A stretch of 6,594 bases of DNA from an uncultured Pseudogracilibacillus sp. (GCA_937960785.1 CALGOZ010000096.1:1-6594); one strand, 5' to 3'. Shown: positions 1-5,952, numbered from the stretch's first letter. Notes: generated by a model not told the origin, from the letters alone. A program made the numbers and translations.

Positions 1-65
1 CAGTGGAGGTCTCCATTATGTAAGTTGAGGAACTATTTCTCATAAACTTACTCGGAATGAAGGCT
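1..65 (+). repeat. End of a 52-bp hairpin repeat array (left edge)
   Basis: This stretch carries the same 52-bp unit as the array at 6065-6594, in the same orientation. The window opens inside a unit. TGGAG (4-8) and CTCCA (11-15) form the top of a stem, and GTAAGTT (20-26) is the right arm. A spacer ending in CTCATAA follows, and the next AACTTACTCGG begins at 45. The next right arm would be expected near 72 but cannot be recognised, so the array decays after about position 65. A degenerate CTTAACC/GGTAAG hairpin at 75-92 may be a remnant of a further unit. Confidence 0.8.
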
Positions 66-279
66 ATTAAAAAACTTAACCGGCTAGGTAAGGCATCGAG
101 AGGTTTACGGCAGTTAATAAATGCAAGGACTGAATAAAACGCCACTTCCTTATGTAGGCTAAAATAAAGAACGCTACTTTTTGACTTCATGCCGTCATTT
201 TATTTGCTAGGTCTTATCTCAAGCTCTTTGTCGTTTTTACCGTAATGTTGAGTAGATCGAATTCCTTTGAGCAATCTAC
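66..279. other. Non-coding stretch with nothing recognised
   Basis: I see no gene with a credible ribosome binding site, no tRNA-like fold and no clear terminator here. An in-frame ATG at 245 would extend the next gene upstream, but it has no Shine-Dalgarno sequence and lies upstream of the predicted promoter. The stretch is therefore treated as intergenic. It follows decayed repeat units and may itself be degenerate repeat-derived sequence. Confidence 0.5.
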
Positions 280-309
280 TTACAAACAATTGAATGTCTA
301 TGATAAAAT
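280..309 (+). promoter_or_regulatory. Likely sigma-A promoter of the DsbA-family gene
   Basis: A -35-like TTACAA (280-285) is separated by 18 bp from a -10-like TAAAAT (304-309). The -10 is preceded by TG plus one base, an extended -10 element. Transcription would start near 316, just before the ribosome binding site, leaving a leader of about 20 nt. The call rests on motif and position only. Confidence 0.45.
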
Positions 310-322
310 ATACACTACAAAT

Positions 323-328
323 GAGGTG
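323..328 (+). promoter_or_regulatory. Ribosome binding site that sets the DsbA-family start
   Basis: GAGGTG lies 9 nt upstream of the ATG at 338. It favours that start over the in-frame ATG at 245, which has no such motif. Starting at 338 also begins the protein exactly at the family's usual N-terminal beta strand (MKVEIWSDFV). Confidence 0.75.
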
Positions 329-337
329 TGTATAGAC

Positions 338-1057
338 ATGAAAGTGGAAATATGGTCCGATTTCGTTTCGCCTTTATGTTATATAGCAAAACGAAAATTC
401 GAGATTGCTTTACAAAAATTTGAACAAAAACAATATGTAAAAGTAGAATTTAAAAGTTTTTTACTACATAAAGAAGAACGTGCTTCTAATTATTCTTGTG
501 AAGAGCTTTTAATGGAAACATGTAACGTATCCATCTCACAGCTTGATGATTGGTTAAGGCGGGTTTATGGGCAGGCGAAAAAACTGAATTTACCGTTAAA
601 TTTAGAAGGGTTTGCATGGACGAATACGCGAGATGCCCATCGTCTCGTTAAATTCGCCACGACGATAGGGAAAGATAAAGAACTCGTCGATTCGCTGTTT
701 AATCATTTCTTCAGTTTAAAAGATAAGACGAAACATAATATTAACGATAAAAATGTGTTATTAAAAATAGCTTGTAACTGTGGTCTAGACAGGAATGAAG
801 TTAGTCAATTACTTTCGATAAAAAAATATAACCGAGCGATTGAACTGGACGAAGATGATGCGAGAGAAATAGGAATCGAAGACGTTCCGTTCTTTATTTT
901 TAATGAAAAATATGCCCTAGTAGGTAATCAACCTGTTGACGTGTTTTTAGAGGCATTAAAAGAAAGTTGGAAAGAAGATGAAGAGCGACTGTTAAAAAGA
1001 CAAACTAAATGTTCAAATGAAACGAGTTATTGCGAAGGCGATGATTGTGGTATGTAA
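338..1057 (+). CDS. FrnE/YwbO-like DsbA-family thioredoxin-fold protein with SPLC instead of CPxC
   Basis: The protein has 239 residues from the ATG at 338 and no signal peptide, so it should be cytoplasmic. It resembles the FrnE-type DsbA branch (Bacillus YwbO, Deinococcus FrnE), whose members are oxidoreductases or disulfide isomerases. Visible features are the N-terminal strand MKVEIWSDFV (1-10), the active-site position SPLCY (11-15), a helical insertion (about 50-170), the cis-proline segment DVPFF (182-186) and the family motif VGNQP (195-199). The first active-site cysteine is replaced by serine, encoded TCG, and only Cys14 remains of the usual CxxC. The C-terminus has Cys225, Cys232 and Cys237; the last two form a CX4C pair like the second motif described in Deinococcus FrnE. 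Normal two-cysteine redox chemistry at the main site is therefore unlikely. The family call is secure, but the substrate and pathway are unknown. The gene looks monocistronic, with its own promoter and a terminator just downstream. Confidence 0.85.
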   Translation: MKVEIWSDFVSPLCYIAKRKFEIALQKFEQKQYVKVEFKSFLLHKEERASNYSCEELLMETCNVSISQLDDWLRRVYGQAKKLNLPLNLEGFAWTNTRDAHRLVKFATTIGKDKELVDSLFNHFFSLKDKTKHNINDKNVLLKIACNCGLDRNEVSQLLSIKKYNRAIELDEDDAREIGIEDVPFFIFNEKYALVGNQPVDVFLEALKESWKEDEERLLKRQTKCSNETSYCEGDDCGM

Positions 1058-1079
1058 ATTTCAAAAAACGTTAAAAGAC

Positions 1080-1124
1080 AAATGGTCTGAATCCTTACAA
1101 CAATAAGGGAGTTCAGACCATTTT
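1080..1124. terminator. Bidirectional terminator between convergent genes
   Basis: AAATGGTCTGAA (1080-1091) pairs perfectly with TTCAGACCATTT (1112-1123) in a 12-bp stem. A second, inner stem of CCTTA (1093-1097) with TAAGG (1104-1108) extends it. On the + strand it ends in TTTT, 23 nt after the DsbA-family stop codon. On the - strand it is followed by ATTTGTCTTTT and lies about 70 nt past the acyl-CoA synthetase stop, so it can serve both genes. Confidence 0.85.
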
Positions 1125-1195
1125 AAACGTGATAAGACATGATAAAGGGAAGTGTTATTTGTAAATGAAATAATAATTAGTAACTGAATAAACTT

Positions 1196-2806
1196 TTATT
1201 TCGAACGTAAGCCATTACCACTTTCGATACCGTATTTTTCGTATTCACGTTTCCTTAATTCGACGTGACGAACTTTTCCAGAAATCGTCCGTGGTAATTC
1301 ATCGATAAATTCAATGCGACGCGGATATTTGTACGGTGCGGTATGTTTCTTTACATGCTCCTGTAATTCAGGAATTAAGTTAGGATCGTTAATATTTACT
1401 CCATCGCGAGGGACGATAAACGCTTTTACAACCGCTCCACGCACATCATCCGGGCTTGCAACAACGGCCGATTCTTTAACTGCTGGGTGTTTAATTAAGG
1501 CATCTTCAACTTCAAACGGTCCAATCGTATAACCGGAGCTAATAATAATATCATCGCTACGGCCTTCAAACCAGAAGTAACCATCTTCGTCCCGGCTTGC
1601 AAGGTCCCCGGTGACGTAAAAATCTCCGCGCATCGCTTCCTTTGTTCGCTCTGGATCTTTATAATACTCTTTAAATAAGGCTGGACTATCAACTTTTAAT
1701 GCAATGTCGCCAACTTCGCCCGGGGGTAAAATGTTTCCGTCTTCGTCGATAATTTCGACGACGTTGCCTGGCGTTGGTTTACCCATCGAACCAGGGCGCA
1801 GTTCCATATCTTTCATAATTCCTAATAACAACGTGTTTTCAGTCTGCCCATATCCATCACGGACATTGATGCCGAAATGTTTTTGAAATGTTTTAATGAC
1901 TTCTAAATTAAGTGCTTCTCCTGCTGACAATGCACTACGTAAATGGCTTAAATCGAAATCTGCTAAATTATCTTGTTGCGCCATAAAGCGATACTCCGTC
2001 GGTGTACAGCAAAGGACATCGATTTTTTCATTTTGTAAAAAGTTTAAATATACTTGTGGATCAAACGGTCCGTTGTAAACGAAGCCAGTAACCCCAGAGC
2101 CGAGAGTAGATAGGAATGGACTCCACACCCACTTTTGCCAACCAGGTCCTGCGGTTGCCCACACTTTGTCACCTTCACGAATATCGAGCCAATTTTTCGC
2201 TACGGTTCGTAAGTGTGCATAACCCCAAGAATGTGTATGGACAACTCCTTTTGGATTACCGGTAGTACCAGACGTGTACGGTAAAAAGGCGATATCGTCT
2301 CTTGTTGTATCTGCCATTTCTAACTCTGGTGAAGCTTTAACTTTCAAGTCATCTAATAGCTTCCAACCTGGACGAGCTTCGCCAATAATAAACGTATGTA
2401 GTTCTTCGAATTGTTTTAATCCTTCAAAATTTTTAGCATGGGGATAGTAAGTAATTACGCCGTTTGCTTCAGCGTGAGAAACACGATATTGTAAGTCCCC
2501 AGTCGTTAACATATCTGAGCTTGGTATAATGATGATACCAGTTTTTAAGCAAGCTAAGTACACTTCGTAAGCTTCAATTATTCTCGGTACCGTAATAAGT
2601 ACTTTGTCTCCACGCTTTAAACCGCTTTCAAGCAACGCATTACCTACTCGATTAACATTATCAATTAATTCTTTGTACGTCACTTGCTTCTCATTACCCT
2701 CGCTGTCACGGTAATGAAGGGCGATTAAACCTTCCTTCTCTGCATGCTTTTCAATTTCCATTACGATATTATATCGTTCTGGTGCAATAAGATCTTCTCT
2801 CTCCAT
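1196..2806 (-). CDS. ytcI: AMP-forming acyl-CoA synthetase, YtcI-like
   Basis: The protein (536 residues from the ATG at 2806) belongs to the ANL adenylate-forming superfamily. It activates a carboxylic acid with ATP to an acyl-adenylate and then transfers the acyl group to CoA, in the cytoplasm. Numbered from the chosen ATG, the motifs are the phosphate-binding YTSGTTGNPKG (177-187), SAGEAL (294-299), GYGQTE (318-323), TGD (399-401), the hinge region GRSDD (415-419) and the C-terminal catalytic lysine in RTISGK (Lys511). All expected catalytic motifs are intact and the length is full. The sequence resembles Bacillus YtcI, a medium-chain-type synthetase of the AcsA family; the symbol comes from recollection of that family, and the substrate (acetate, propionate or a longer acid) cannot be read from the sequence. 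A GTG at 2809 is in frame, but the ribosome binding site is better spaced for the ATG. A cre box upstream suggests carbon-catabolite control. Confidence 0.93.
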   Translation of the reverse strand: MEREDLIAPERYNIVMEIEKHAEKEGLIALHYRDSEGNEKQVTYKELIDNVNRVGNALLESGLKRGDKVLITVPRIIEAYEVYLACLKTGIIIIPSSDMLTTGDLQYRVSHAEANGVITYYPHAKNFEGLKQFEELHTFIIGEARPGWKLLDDLKVKASPELEMADTTRDDIAFLPYTSGTTGNPKGVVHTHSWGYAHLRTVAKNWLDIREGDKVWATAGPGWQKWVWSPFLSTLGSGVTGFVYNGPFDPQVYLNFLQNEKIDVLCCTPTEYRFMAQQDNLADFDLSHLRSALSAGEALNLEVIKTFQKHFGINVRDGYGQTENTLLLGIMKDMELRPGSMGKPTPGNVVEIIDEDGNILPPGEVGDIALKVDSPALFKEYYKDPERTKEAMRGDFYVTGDLASRDEDGYFWFEGRSDDIIISSGYTIGPFEVEDALIKHPAVKESAVVASPDDVRGAVVKAFIVPRDGVNINDPNLIPELQEHVKKHTAPYKYPRRIEFIDELPRTISGKVRHVELRKREYEKYGIESGNGLRSK

Positions 2807-2814
2807 CACTCTCT

Positions 2815-2821
2815 CTCCCTT
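2815..2821 (-). promoter_or_regulatory. Ribosome binding site of the acyl-CoA synthetase gene
   Basis: On the minus strand AAGGGAG lies 8 nt before the ATG at 2806 and 5 nt before the adjacent in-frame GTG at 2809. The 8-nt spacing is the better one, so the ATG is preferred. The choice changes the protein by one residue only. Confidence 0.65.
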
Positions 2822-2848
2822 ATCCTGTAAAATGTAACACGTACACCT

Positions 2849-2878
2849 ATTATAATATATATAACTTTCTTATTACAA
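2849..2878 (-). promoter_or_regulatory. Likely sigma-A promoter of the acyl-CoA synthetase gene
   Basis: Reading the minus strand, TTGTAA (2878-2873) is followed after 18 bp by a perfect TATAAT (2854-2849). Transcription would begin near 2842, giving a leader of about 35 nt before the ATG. The surrounding DNA is very AT-rich, which helps opening but also raises the chance of a coincidental match. Confidence 0.6.
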
Positions 2879-2884
2879 ATAAAT

Positions 2885-2898
2885 TGATAGCGTTTTCA
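2885..2898. promoter_or_regulatory. CcpA binding site (cre box)
   Basis: TGATAGCGTTTTCA matches the published cre consensus TGWNANCGNTNWCA at every defined position. Its complement, TGAAAACGCTATCA, matches as well. It ends 6 bp upstream of the predicted -35 of the acyl-CoA synthetase gene, so its centre is near -50 relative to the predicted start. In Bacillus, cre boxes just upstream of a promoter can activate (as at ackA), while those over or after it repress, so the sign of the effect is open. The lipoprotein gene on the other side is about 170 bp from it to its promoter. Confidence 0.7.
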
Positions 2899-2931
2899 TT
2901 TAATTTCTAAAAAATTAACAAAATGTTCAAA

Positions 2932-2992
2932 AGTCTCTTCGTACAGAGGCTGGTCCATAAATTAAATCAAGAAATCGGGCGATTTGCTTGAT
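2932..2992. repeat. Two adjacent hairpins, possible relic of an intergenic repeat
   Basis: AGTCTCT (2932-2938) pairs with AGAGGCT (2945-2951) with one G-T pair. ATCAAGAAATCG (2966-2977) pairs with CGATTT (2980-2985) and CTTGAT (2987-2992), with one bulged G. The stretch GAGGCTGGTCCATAA looks like the left half of a GAGGCTGGGACA-type intergenic element that I recall from Firmicutes, here without its right half. Neither hairpin is followed by a T-run on the + strand. It lies in the divergent intergenic region and its function is unknown. Confidence 0.4.
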
Positions 2993-3060
2993 GGATAGAA
3001 ATATTGTTAATAGAACGTTGAAAAGAAGATAGAAAACGAGCAGTTATATAACTTTTCCTA

Positions 3061-3069
3061 TGATATAAT
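3061..3069 (+). promoter_or_regulatory. Extended -10 promoter of the lipoprotein-ftsH pair
   Basis: TGATATAAT is a perfect TGnTATAAT extended -10 element. No good -35 is seen at the usual distance upstream, which is acceptable for this promoter class. Transcription would start near 3076 and give a leader of about 100 nt before the lipoprotein ATG. A TTGACT at 3074-3079 lacks a matching -10 downstream. Confidence 0.5.
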
Positions 3070-3123
3070 TAACTTGACTTATAGTTACAGTCTATGTTTG
3101 AGTTGAAGTTATATAAAGATTGA

Positions 3124-3159
3124 AGGAACGAATTTTTTAGAAAAAGGAAGTTCGTTCTT
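3124..3159 (+). promoter_or_regulatory. Leader hairpin upstream of the lipoprotein ribosome binding site
   Basis: GAACGAA (3126-3132) pairs perfectly with TTCGTTC (3151-3157). The segment between contains TTTTTT and AAAAA, which can pair inside and lengthen the stem. The hairpin ends a few bases before the AGGAG at 3165-3169. No T-run follows, so it is not an ordinary terminator. It could stabilise the mRNA or affect translation initiation; neither can be decided from sequence. Confidence 0.5.
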
Positions 3160-3178
3160 AAGTTAGGAGAGTGGGCAA

Positions 3179-3856
3179 ATGTTGAGGAAATTTTTACTCG
3201 TATTTACTACGATTTTAATGAGTGTCTTACTAGTTGCTTGCGGAGGAAATAAGGAAGAAGCAGCACCAGAAGTTCCACAAGTAGAAATATCAGATGAAGA
3301 GAAGTTTGCTGAAGATGAAGTGATCGTCACGGTAAACGATGAGGATGTTACTGGTCGAACTTACAACCTAGTTTATTCCCAATTGAAATTAGAAGCTGTG
3401 CAAACGGGACAAGATTTATCCGATGAAGAAATTAAAGAACTAACGATTGAATCGATTATCGACCGTCAATTATTAATGCAAAAGGCTAAAGAAGAAGGCA
3501 TCGTAGTGACGGAGGAAGAAGTAGCGGAAGAACTTGAACAAATTAAAGCTGAAAATGAAGAAGGAATTCAGACGATTTTAGAACAATATCAAATTACAGA
3601 AGACCTTCTACAACATCAACTCGTCTATGAATTTACGTATGAGCAATATGTTGATGAAACAATCGATATTGAGCTAACAAAAGAAGAAGTAGAAGAAATT
3701 TATAAAGAAATGAAAGAAGAAAATGAGGATTTACCTGATTTAATGGAAGTGTATGACACGTTTAAAAATCAGCTCGAAAGTATTCGAAAGGGAGAAGAGT
3801 TACAGTCCCGAATCGAAAAGTTCAAAGGAGAATCGACAATTGAAACGCATATTTAA
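3179..3856 (+). CDS. SurA-N-type lipoprotein without a PPIase domain
   Basis: The protein has 225 residues, with AGGAG 9 nt before its ATG. A lipoprotein signal peptide is clear: positively charged MLRK, a hydrophobic stretch and a lipobox LVAC with Cys21 as the lipidated residue. The mature protein would be anchored on the outer face of the membrane. Residues about 46-165 match the pattern of the SurA/PrsA N-terminal chaperone domain (VTVNDEDVTG at 50-59; IDRQLLMQKAKEEGIVVTEE from 94), followed by a helical tail. The parvulin PPIase domain expected after it in PrsA is absent, and the length is well below PrsA's (about 290), so I do not call it PrsA. By hand count the mature part has about 59 acidic and 18 basic residues. 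It is probably co-transcribed with the FtsH gene 111 nt downstream; only a weak 6-bp hairpin (3892-3912) lies between them. It is likely a foldase-like holding chaperone; its clients are unknown. Confidence 0.85.
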   Translation: MLRKFLLVFTTILMSVLLVACGGNKEEAAPEVPQVEISDEEKFAEDEVIVTVNDEDVTGRTYNLVYSQLKLEAVQTGQDLSDEEIKELTIESIIDRQLLMQKAKEEGIVVTEEEVAEELEQIKAENEEGIQTILEQYQITEDLLQHQLVYEFTYEQYVDETIDIELTKEEVEEIYKEMKEENEDLPDLMEVYDTFKNQLESIRKGEELQSRIEKFKGESTIETHI

Positions 3857-3954
3857 TAATTAATGAAAAGTTTCGTCGCCACCTTTAGTTAGAAGTAGTA
3901 AAACTTTACTTCGTTCAATTTACTTTTTTAAAGAGGTTGCTTCGCCTACTTAAT

Positions 3955-3959
3955 GGAGG
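3955..3959 (+). promoter_or_regulatory. Ribosome binding site that sets the FtsH start
   Basis: GGAGG lies 8 nt before the ATG at 3968. The in-frame ATG at 3953 overlaps this motif and has no ribosome binding site of its own, so translation should begin at 3968, five codons later than the longest reading frame. Confidence 0.85.
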
Positions 3960-3967
3960 AAAAAGAT

Positions 3968-5791
3968 ATGACACAACCAGAACAAAAACGGGGTCCATTC
4001 ACATATTATGCGATCATTATTGTTGTCGTACTTTTGTTAAATGCGTATGTGTTTCCAAAATTTTTGGAGCCATCGACTGAAGAAGTTGATTACGGAACGT
4101 TTCTGACGATGGTCGATCGTGGAATTGTTACAGAAGCGGAAATAGAGGGAGAATTTATTACGTTTAAGACGGTCGAAGATGAGGAAGAGACGATTTATGA
4201 AACGACTTTAATTGAAGATGCGAACCTCGTCGACCGTCTCCATGAAGCAGAAGTTCAATTTACAAAAGTAGTTCCGAAAGACTACTCGACGTTATTTATG
4301 GTTTTATTCACTTGGGTATTACCGTTAGTCGTACTTATTTTAATCGGACGTTTCTTTATGCGTCGTGCCCGTAGTGGTGTAAGTAGTGCGATGACGTTCG
4401 GTAAAAGTAGTGCCCGAGTGTATGTCGAGGCTGAGACGGGTAAGTCGTTCGATGATGTTGCTGGTCAAGATGAAGCGAAAGAGGCGTTGTTAGAAATCGT
4501 CGATTTTTTACACAATCCGGAGAAGTTTCGTGAAGTCGGAGCGAAAATGCCAAAAGGTGTCTTACTTGTTGGCCCACCGGGTACAGGAAAGACTTTGCTT
4601 GCGAAGGCGTTAGCGGGTGAATCGAGGGTGCCGTTTTTTTCAATATCAGGGTCTGAATTTGTTGAAATGTTCGTCGGTACAGGGGCGGCCCGGGTGCGCG
4701 ATTTGTTTAAACAAGCAGAGGAAAAAGCACCGTGTATCGTTTTTATCGATGAACTAGATGCGATTGGAAAAAGTCGAGGTCTTGGTGGCCTGCACGGTGG
4801 AAATGAAGAACGGGAGCAAACCTTGAATCAGTTGTTGTCTGAGATGGATGGTTTCGATGCGGATAAAGGGATATTAATATTAGCAGCGACGAACCGGCCG
4901 GAAATTCTAGATAAAGCATTGTTACGTCCGGGCCGATTCGACCGTCATATTCCTGTAGAATTACCTGATTTGCAGGCTCGAGAGGCGATTTTAAAGGTAC
5001 ATGTCCGTGATGTAAAGCTAGCGGAAGATGTCGATTTATTAGAAGTAGCCCGAATGCTTCCAGGTGCGAGTGGCGCGGATTTAGCAAACATTGTAAATGA
5101 AGGGGCTTTACGGGCTGTAAAAGAAGGACGAACGTTTGTAACTCAGGAAGACTTAGAAGAGTCGATAGAAGTAGTTCTTGCTGGCTATCCGCGTAAACAT
5201 AAAGTATTACAACGAGATGATAAGTATACGATTGCTTATCATGAAGTCGGTCATGCAATCGTCGGTCACGTTCAAGAAGAGGCAGCCCCAATTCATAAAA
5301 TTACAATCGTCCCACGAACTTCCGGAGCGTTAGGTTATACACTCCAAGTTGAAGAAGAAGATCAAGTATTAATGAGTCGCGAGCAAGCAATTGCGAAAAT
5401 TACGACGTACATGGGTGGTAGAGCAGCAGAACAATTAGTTTTTAATCGGATTACATCAGGCGCTGCCGATGATATCGAACAAGCGACGAAAATCGCCCGA
5501 GCAATGGTTACTCGTTTCGGAATGAGTGAGGAATTCGGCATGATGGCATTAGAAACGCTCGATACACCATATTTAAGTGATGATACGACCTTGCTTGTAT
5601 CCCCAGAGACGGCAACTCGCGTCGATCAGGAAGTACAACAGATAATTGAATCGTGCTACGAACAAGCTTTAGAAATCTTAAAAAAGCACGAAGATAAATT
5701 ACATGAAATTGCAGACTATTTATTCGACGAAGAAACGATTACTGGTGAGCAGTTTCTTCAACTTTTTGAAAGAGATAAGAAACGGGAATAA
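3968..5791 (+). CDS. ftsH: FtsH-family ATP-dependent zinc metalloprotease
   Basis: The protein has 607 residues and is complete. FtsH forms membrane-anchored hexamers that pull membrane and cytoplasmic proteins through an AAA+ ring into a zinc protease chamber. Seen here, numbered from the chosen start: membrane segments about 12-29 and 108-131 flanking an acidic extracytoplasmic domain; Walker A GPPGTGKT (202-209); pore loop MFVG (234-237); Walker B IVFIDELD (257-264); the second region of homology with RPGRFDR (320-326, arginine fingers Arg320 and Arg323); the zinc site HEVGH (425-429); and the third ligand Asp502 in GAADDIEQAT. All catalytic residues are present. Differences from the commonest bacterial form are HEVGH for HEAGH, FVGTGAARVRDLF for FVGVGASRVRDLF, and a somewhat shorter length than B. 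subtilis FtsH (637). It is not in the tilS-hpt-ftsH setting of the housekeeping Bacillus gene, so it may be a second paralogue. No separate promoter is evident; the lipoprotein promoter probably drives it. Confidence 0.95.
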   Translation: MTQPEQKRGPFTYYAIIIVVVLLLNAYVFPKFLEPSTEEVDYGTFLTMVDRGIVTEAEIEGEFITFKTVEDEEETIYETTLIEDANLVDRLHEAEVQFTKVVPKDYSTLFMVLFTWVLPLVVLILIGRFFMRRARSGVSSAMTFGKSSARVYVEAETGKSFDDVAGQDEAKEALLEIVDFLHNPEKFREVGAKMPKGVLLVGPPGTGKTLLAKALAGESRVPFFSISGSEFVEMFVGTGAARVRDLFKQAEEKAPCIVFIDELDAIGKSRGLGGLHGGNEEREQTLNQLLSEMDGFDADKGILILAATNRPEILDKALLRPGRFDRHIPVELPDLQAREAILKVHVRDVKLAEDVDLLEVARMLPGASGADLANIVNEGALRAVKEGRTFVTQEDLEESIEVVLAGYPRKHKVLQRDDKYTIAYHEVGHAIVGHVQEEAAPIHKITIVPRTSGALGYTLQVEEEDQVLMSREQAIAKITTYMGGRAAEQLVFNRITSGAADDIEQATKIARAMVTRFGMSEEFGMMALETLDTPYLSDDTTLLVSPETATRVDQEVQQIIESCYEQALEILKKHEDKLHEIADYLFDEETITGEQFLQLFERDKKRE

Positions 5792-5806
5792 AATTTAAGT
5801 TTACGG

Positions 5807-5909
5807 AGAGATTGGGACAAAATCGCCTTTAAATGAATGGATGGATCTGCCTCGCTCAACAACTGTACTGTCACGACAGATAACAAAACGCCCTAAATGA
5901 ATGGATGGA
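5807..5909 (+). repeat. Intergenic element with a 16-bp direct repeat, downstream of ftsH
   Basis: TAAATGAATGGATGGA occurs at 5830-5845 and again at 5894-5909, each copy shortly after a CGCC. Between them CTGT and ACAG of CTGTCACGACAG can form a small hairpin. The opening AGAGATTGGGACAAAA resembles the start of a GGGACAAAA-type intergenic element that I recall from Bacillaceae. AGAGATT (5807-5813) is complementary to AATCTCT (5915-5921) inside the loop of the terminator that follows. No coding sequence is evident. Function is unknown; it may just be a repeat-associated 3' untranslated region. Confidence 0.45.
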
Positions 5910-5952
5910 CTGAAAATCTCTACGATGTAGAAACTCAGTCCATTTTATTTTT
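5905..5952 (+). terminator. Rho-independent terminator after ftsH
   Basis: ATGGACTGA (5905-5913) pairs perfectly with TCAGTCCAT (5935-5943), and TTTTATTTTT (5943-5952) follows. The loop holds a further 5-bp hairpin, TCTAC/GTAGA (5919-5931). It lies about 115 nt past the ftsH stop codon, and nothing else in between needs it. Confidence 0.88.

Noticed and set aside
245..337. 31-residue N-terminal extension of the DsbA-family protein
   Set aside because: The ATG at 245 has no ribosome binding site and lies upstream of the likely promoter. The extension does not resemble a signal peptide, and the family's N-terminus begins at the ATG at 338, which has GAGGTG at good spacing.
1314..2078. Plus-strand reading frames inside the acyl-CoA synthetase gene
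   Set aside because: They are antisense to an intact gene, are short, lack ribosome binding sites and match no family that I recognise.
3074..3079. TTGACT as the -35 of the lipoprotein promoter
   Set aside because: No acceptable -10 lies 16-18 bp downstream; the nearest, TATGTT, is only 13 bp away. The perfect extended -10 at 3061-3069 is preferred.
3179..3856. Calling the lipoprotein PrsA
   Set aside because: The parvulin-type PPIase domain that defines PrsA is absent and the protein is too short. Only the SurA-N-like chaperone part and the lipobox are present.
3892..3912. Terminator between the lipoprotein gene and ftsH
   Set aside because: The stem is only 6 bp (GAAGTA/TACTTC) and the nearest T-run begins 12 nt later. 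It is too weak to call, and co-transcription remains the simpler reading.
3953..3967. Five-residue upstream start for FtsH
   Set aside because: The ATG at 3953 overlaps the GGAGG that serves the ATG at 3968 and has no ribosome binding site itself.
4356..5291. Long minus-strand reading frames inside ftsH
   Set aside because: They lie opposite an intact, strongly conserved gene, have no ribosome binding sites and give low-complexity His/Leu-rich translations typical of shadow frames.
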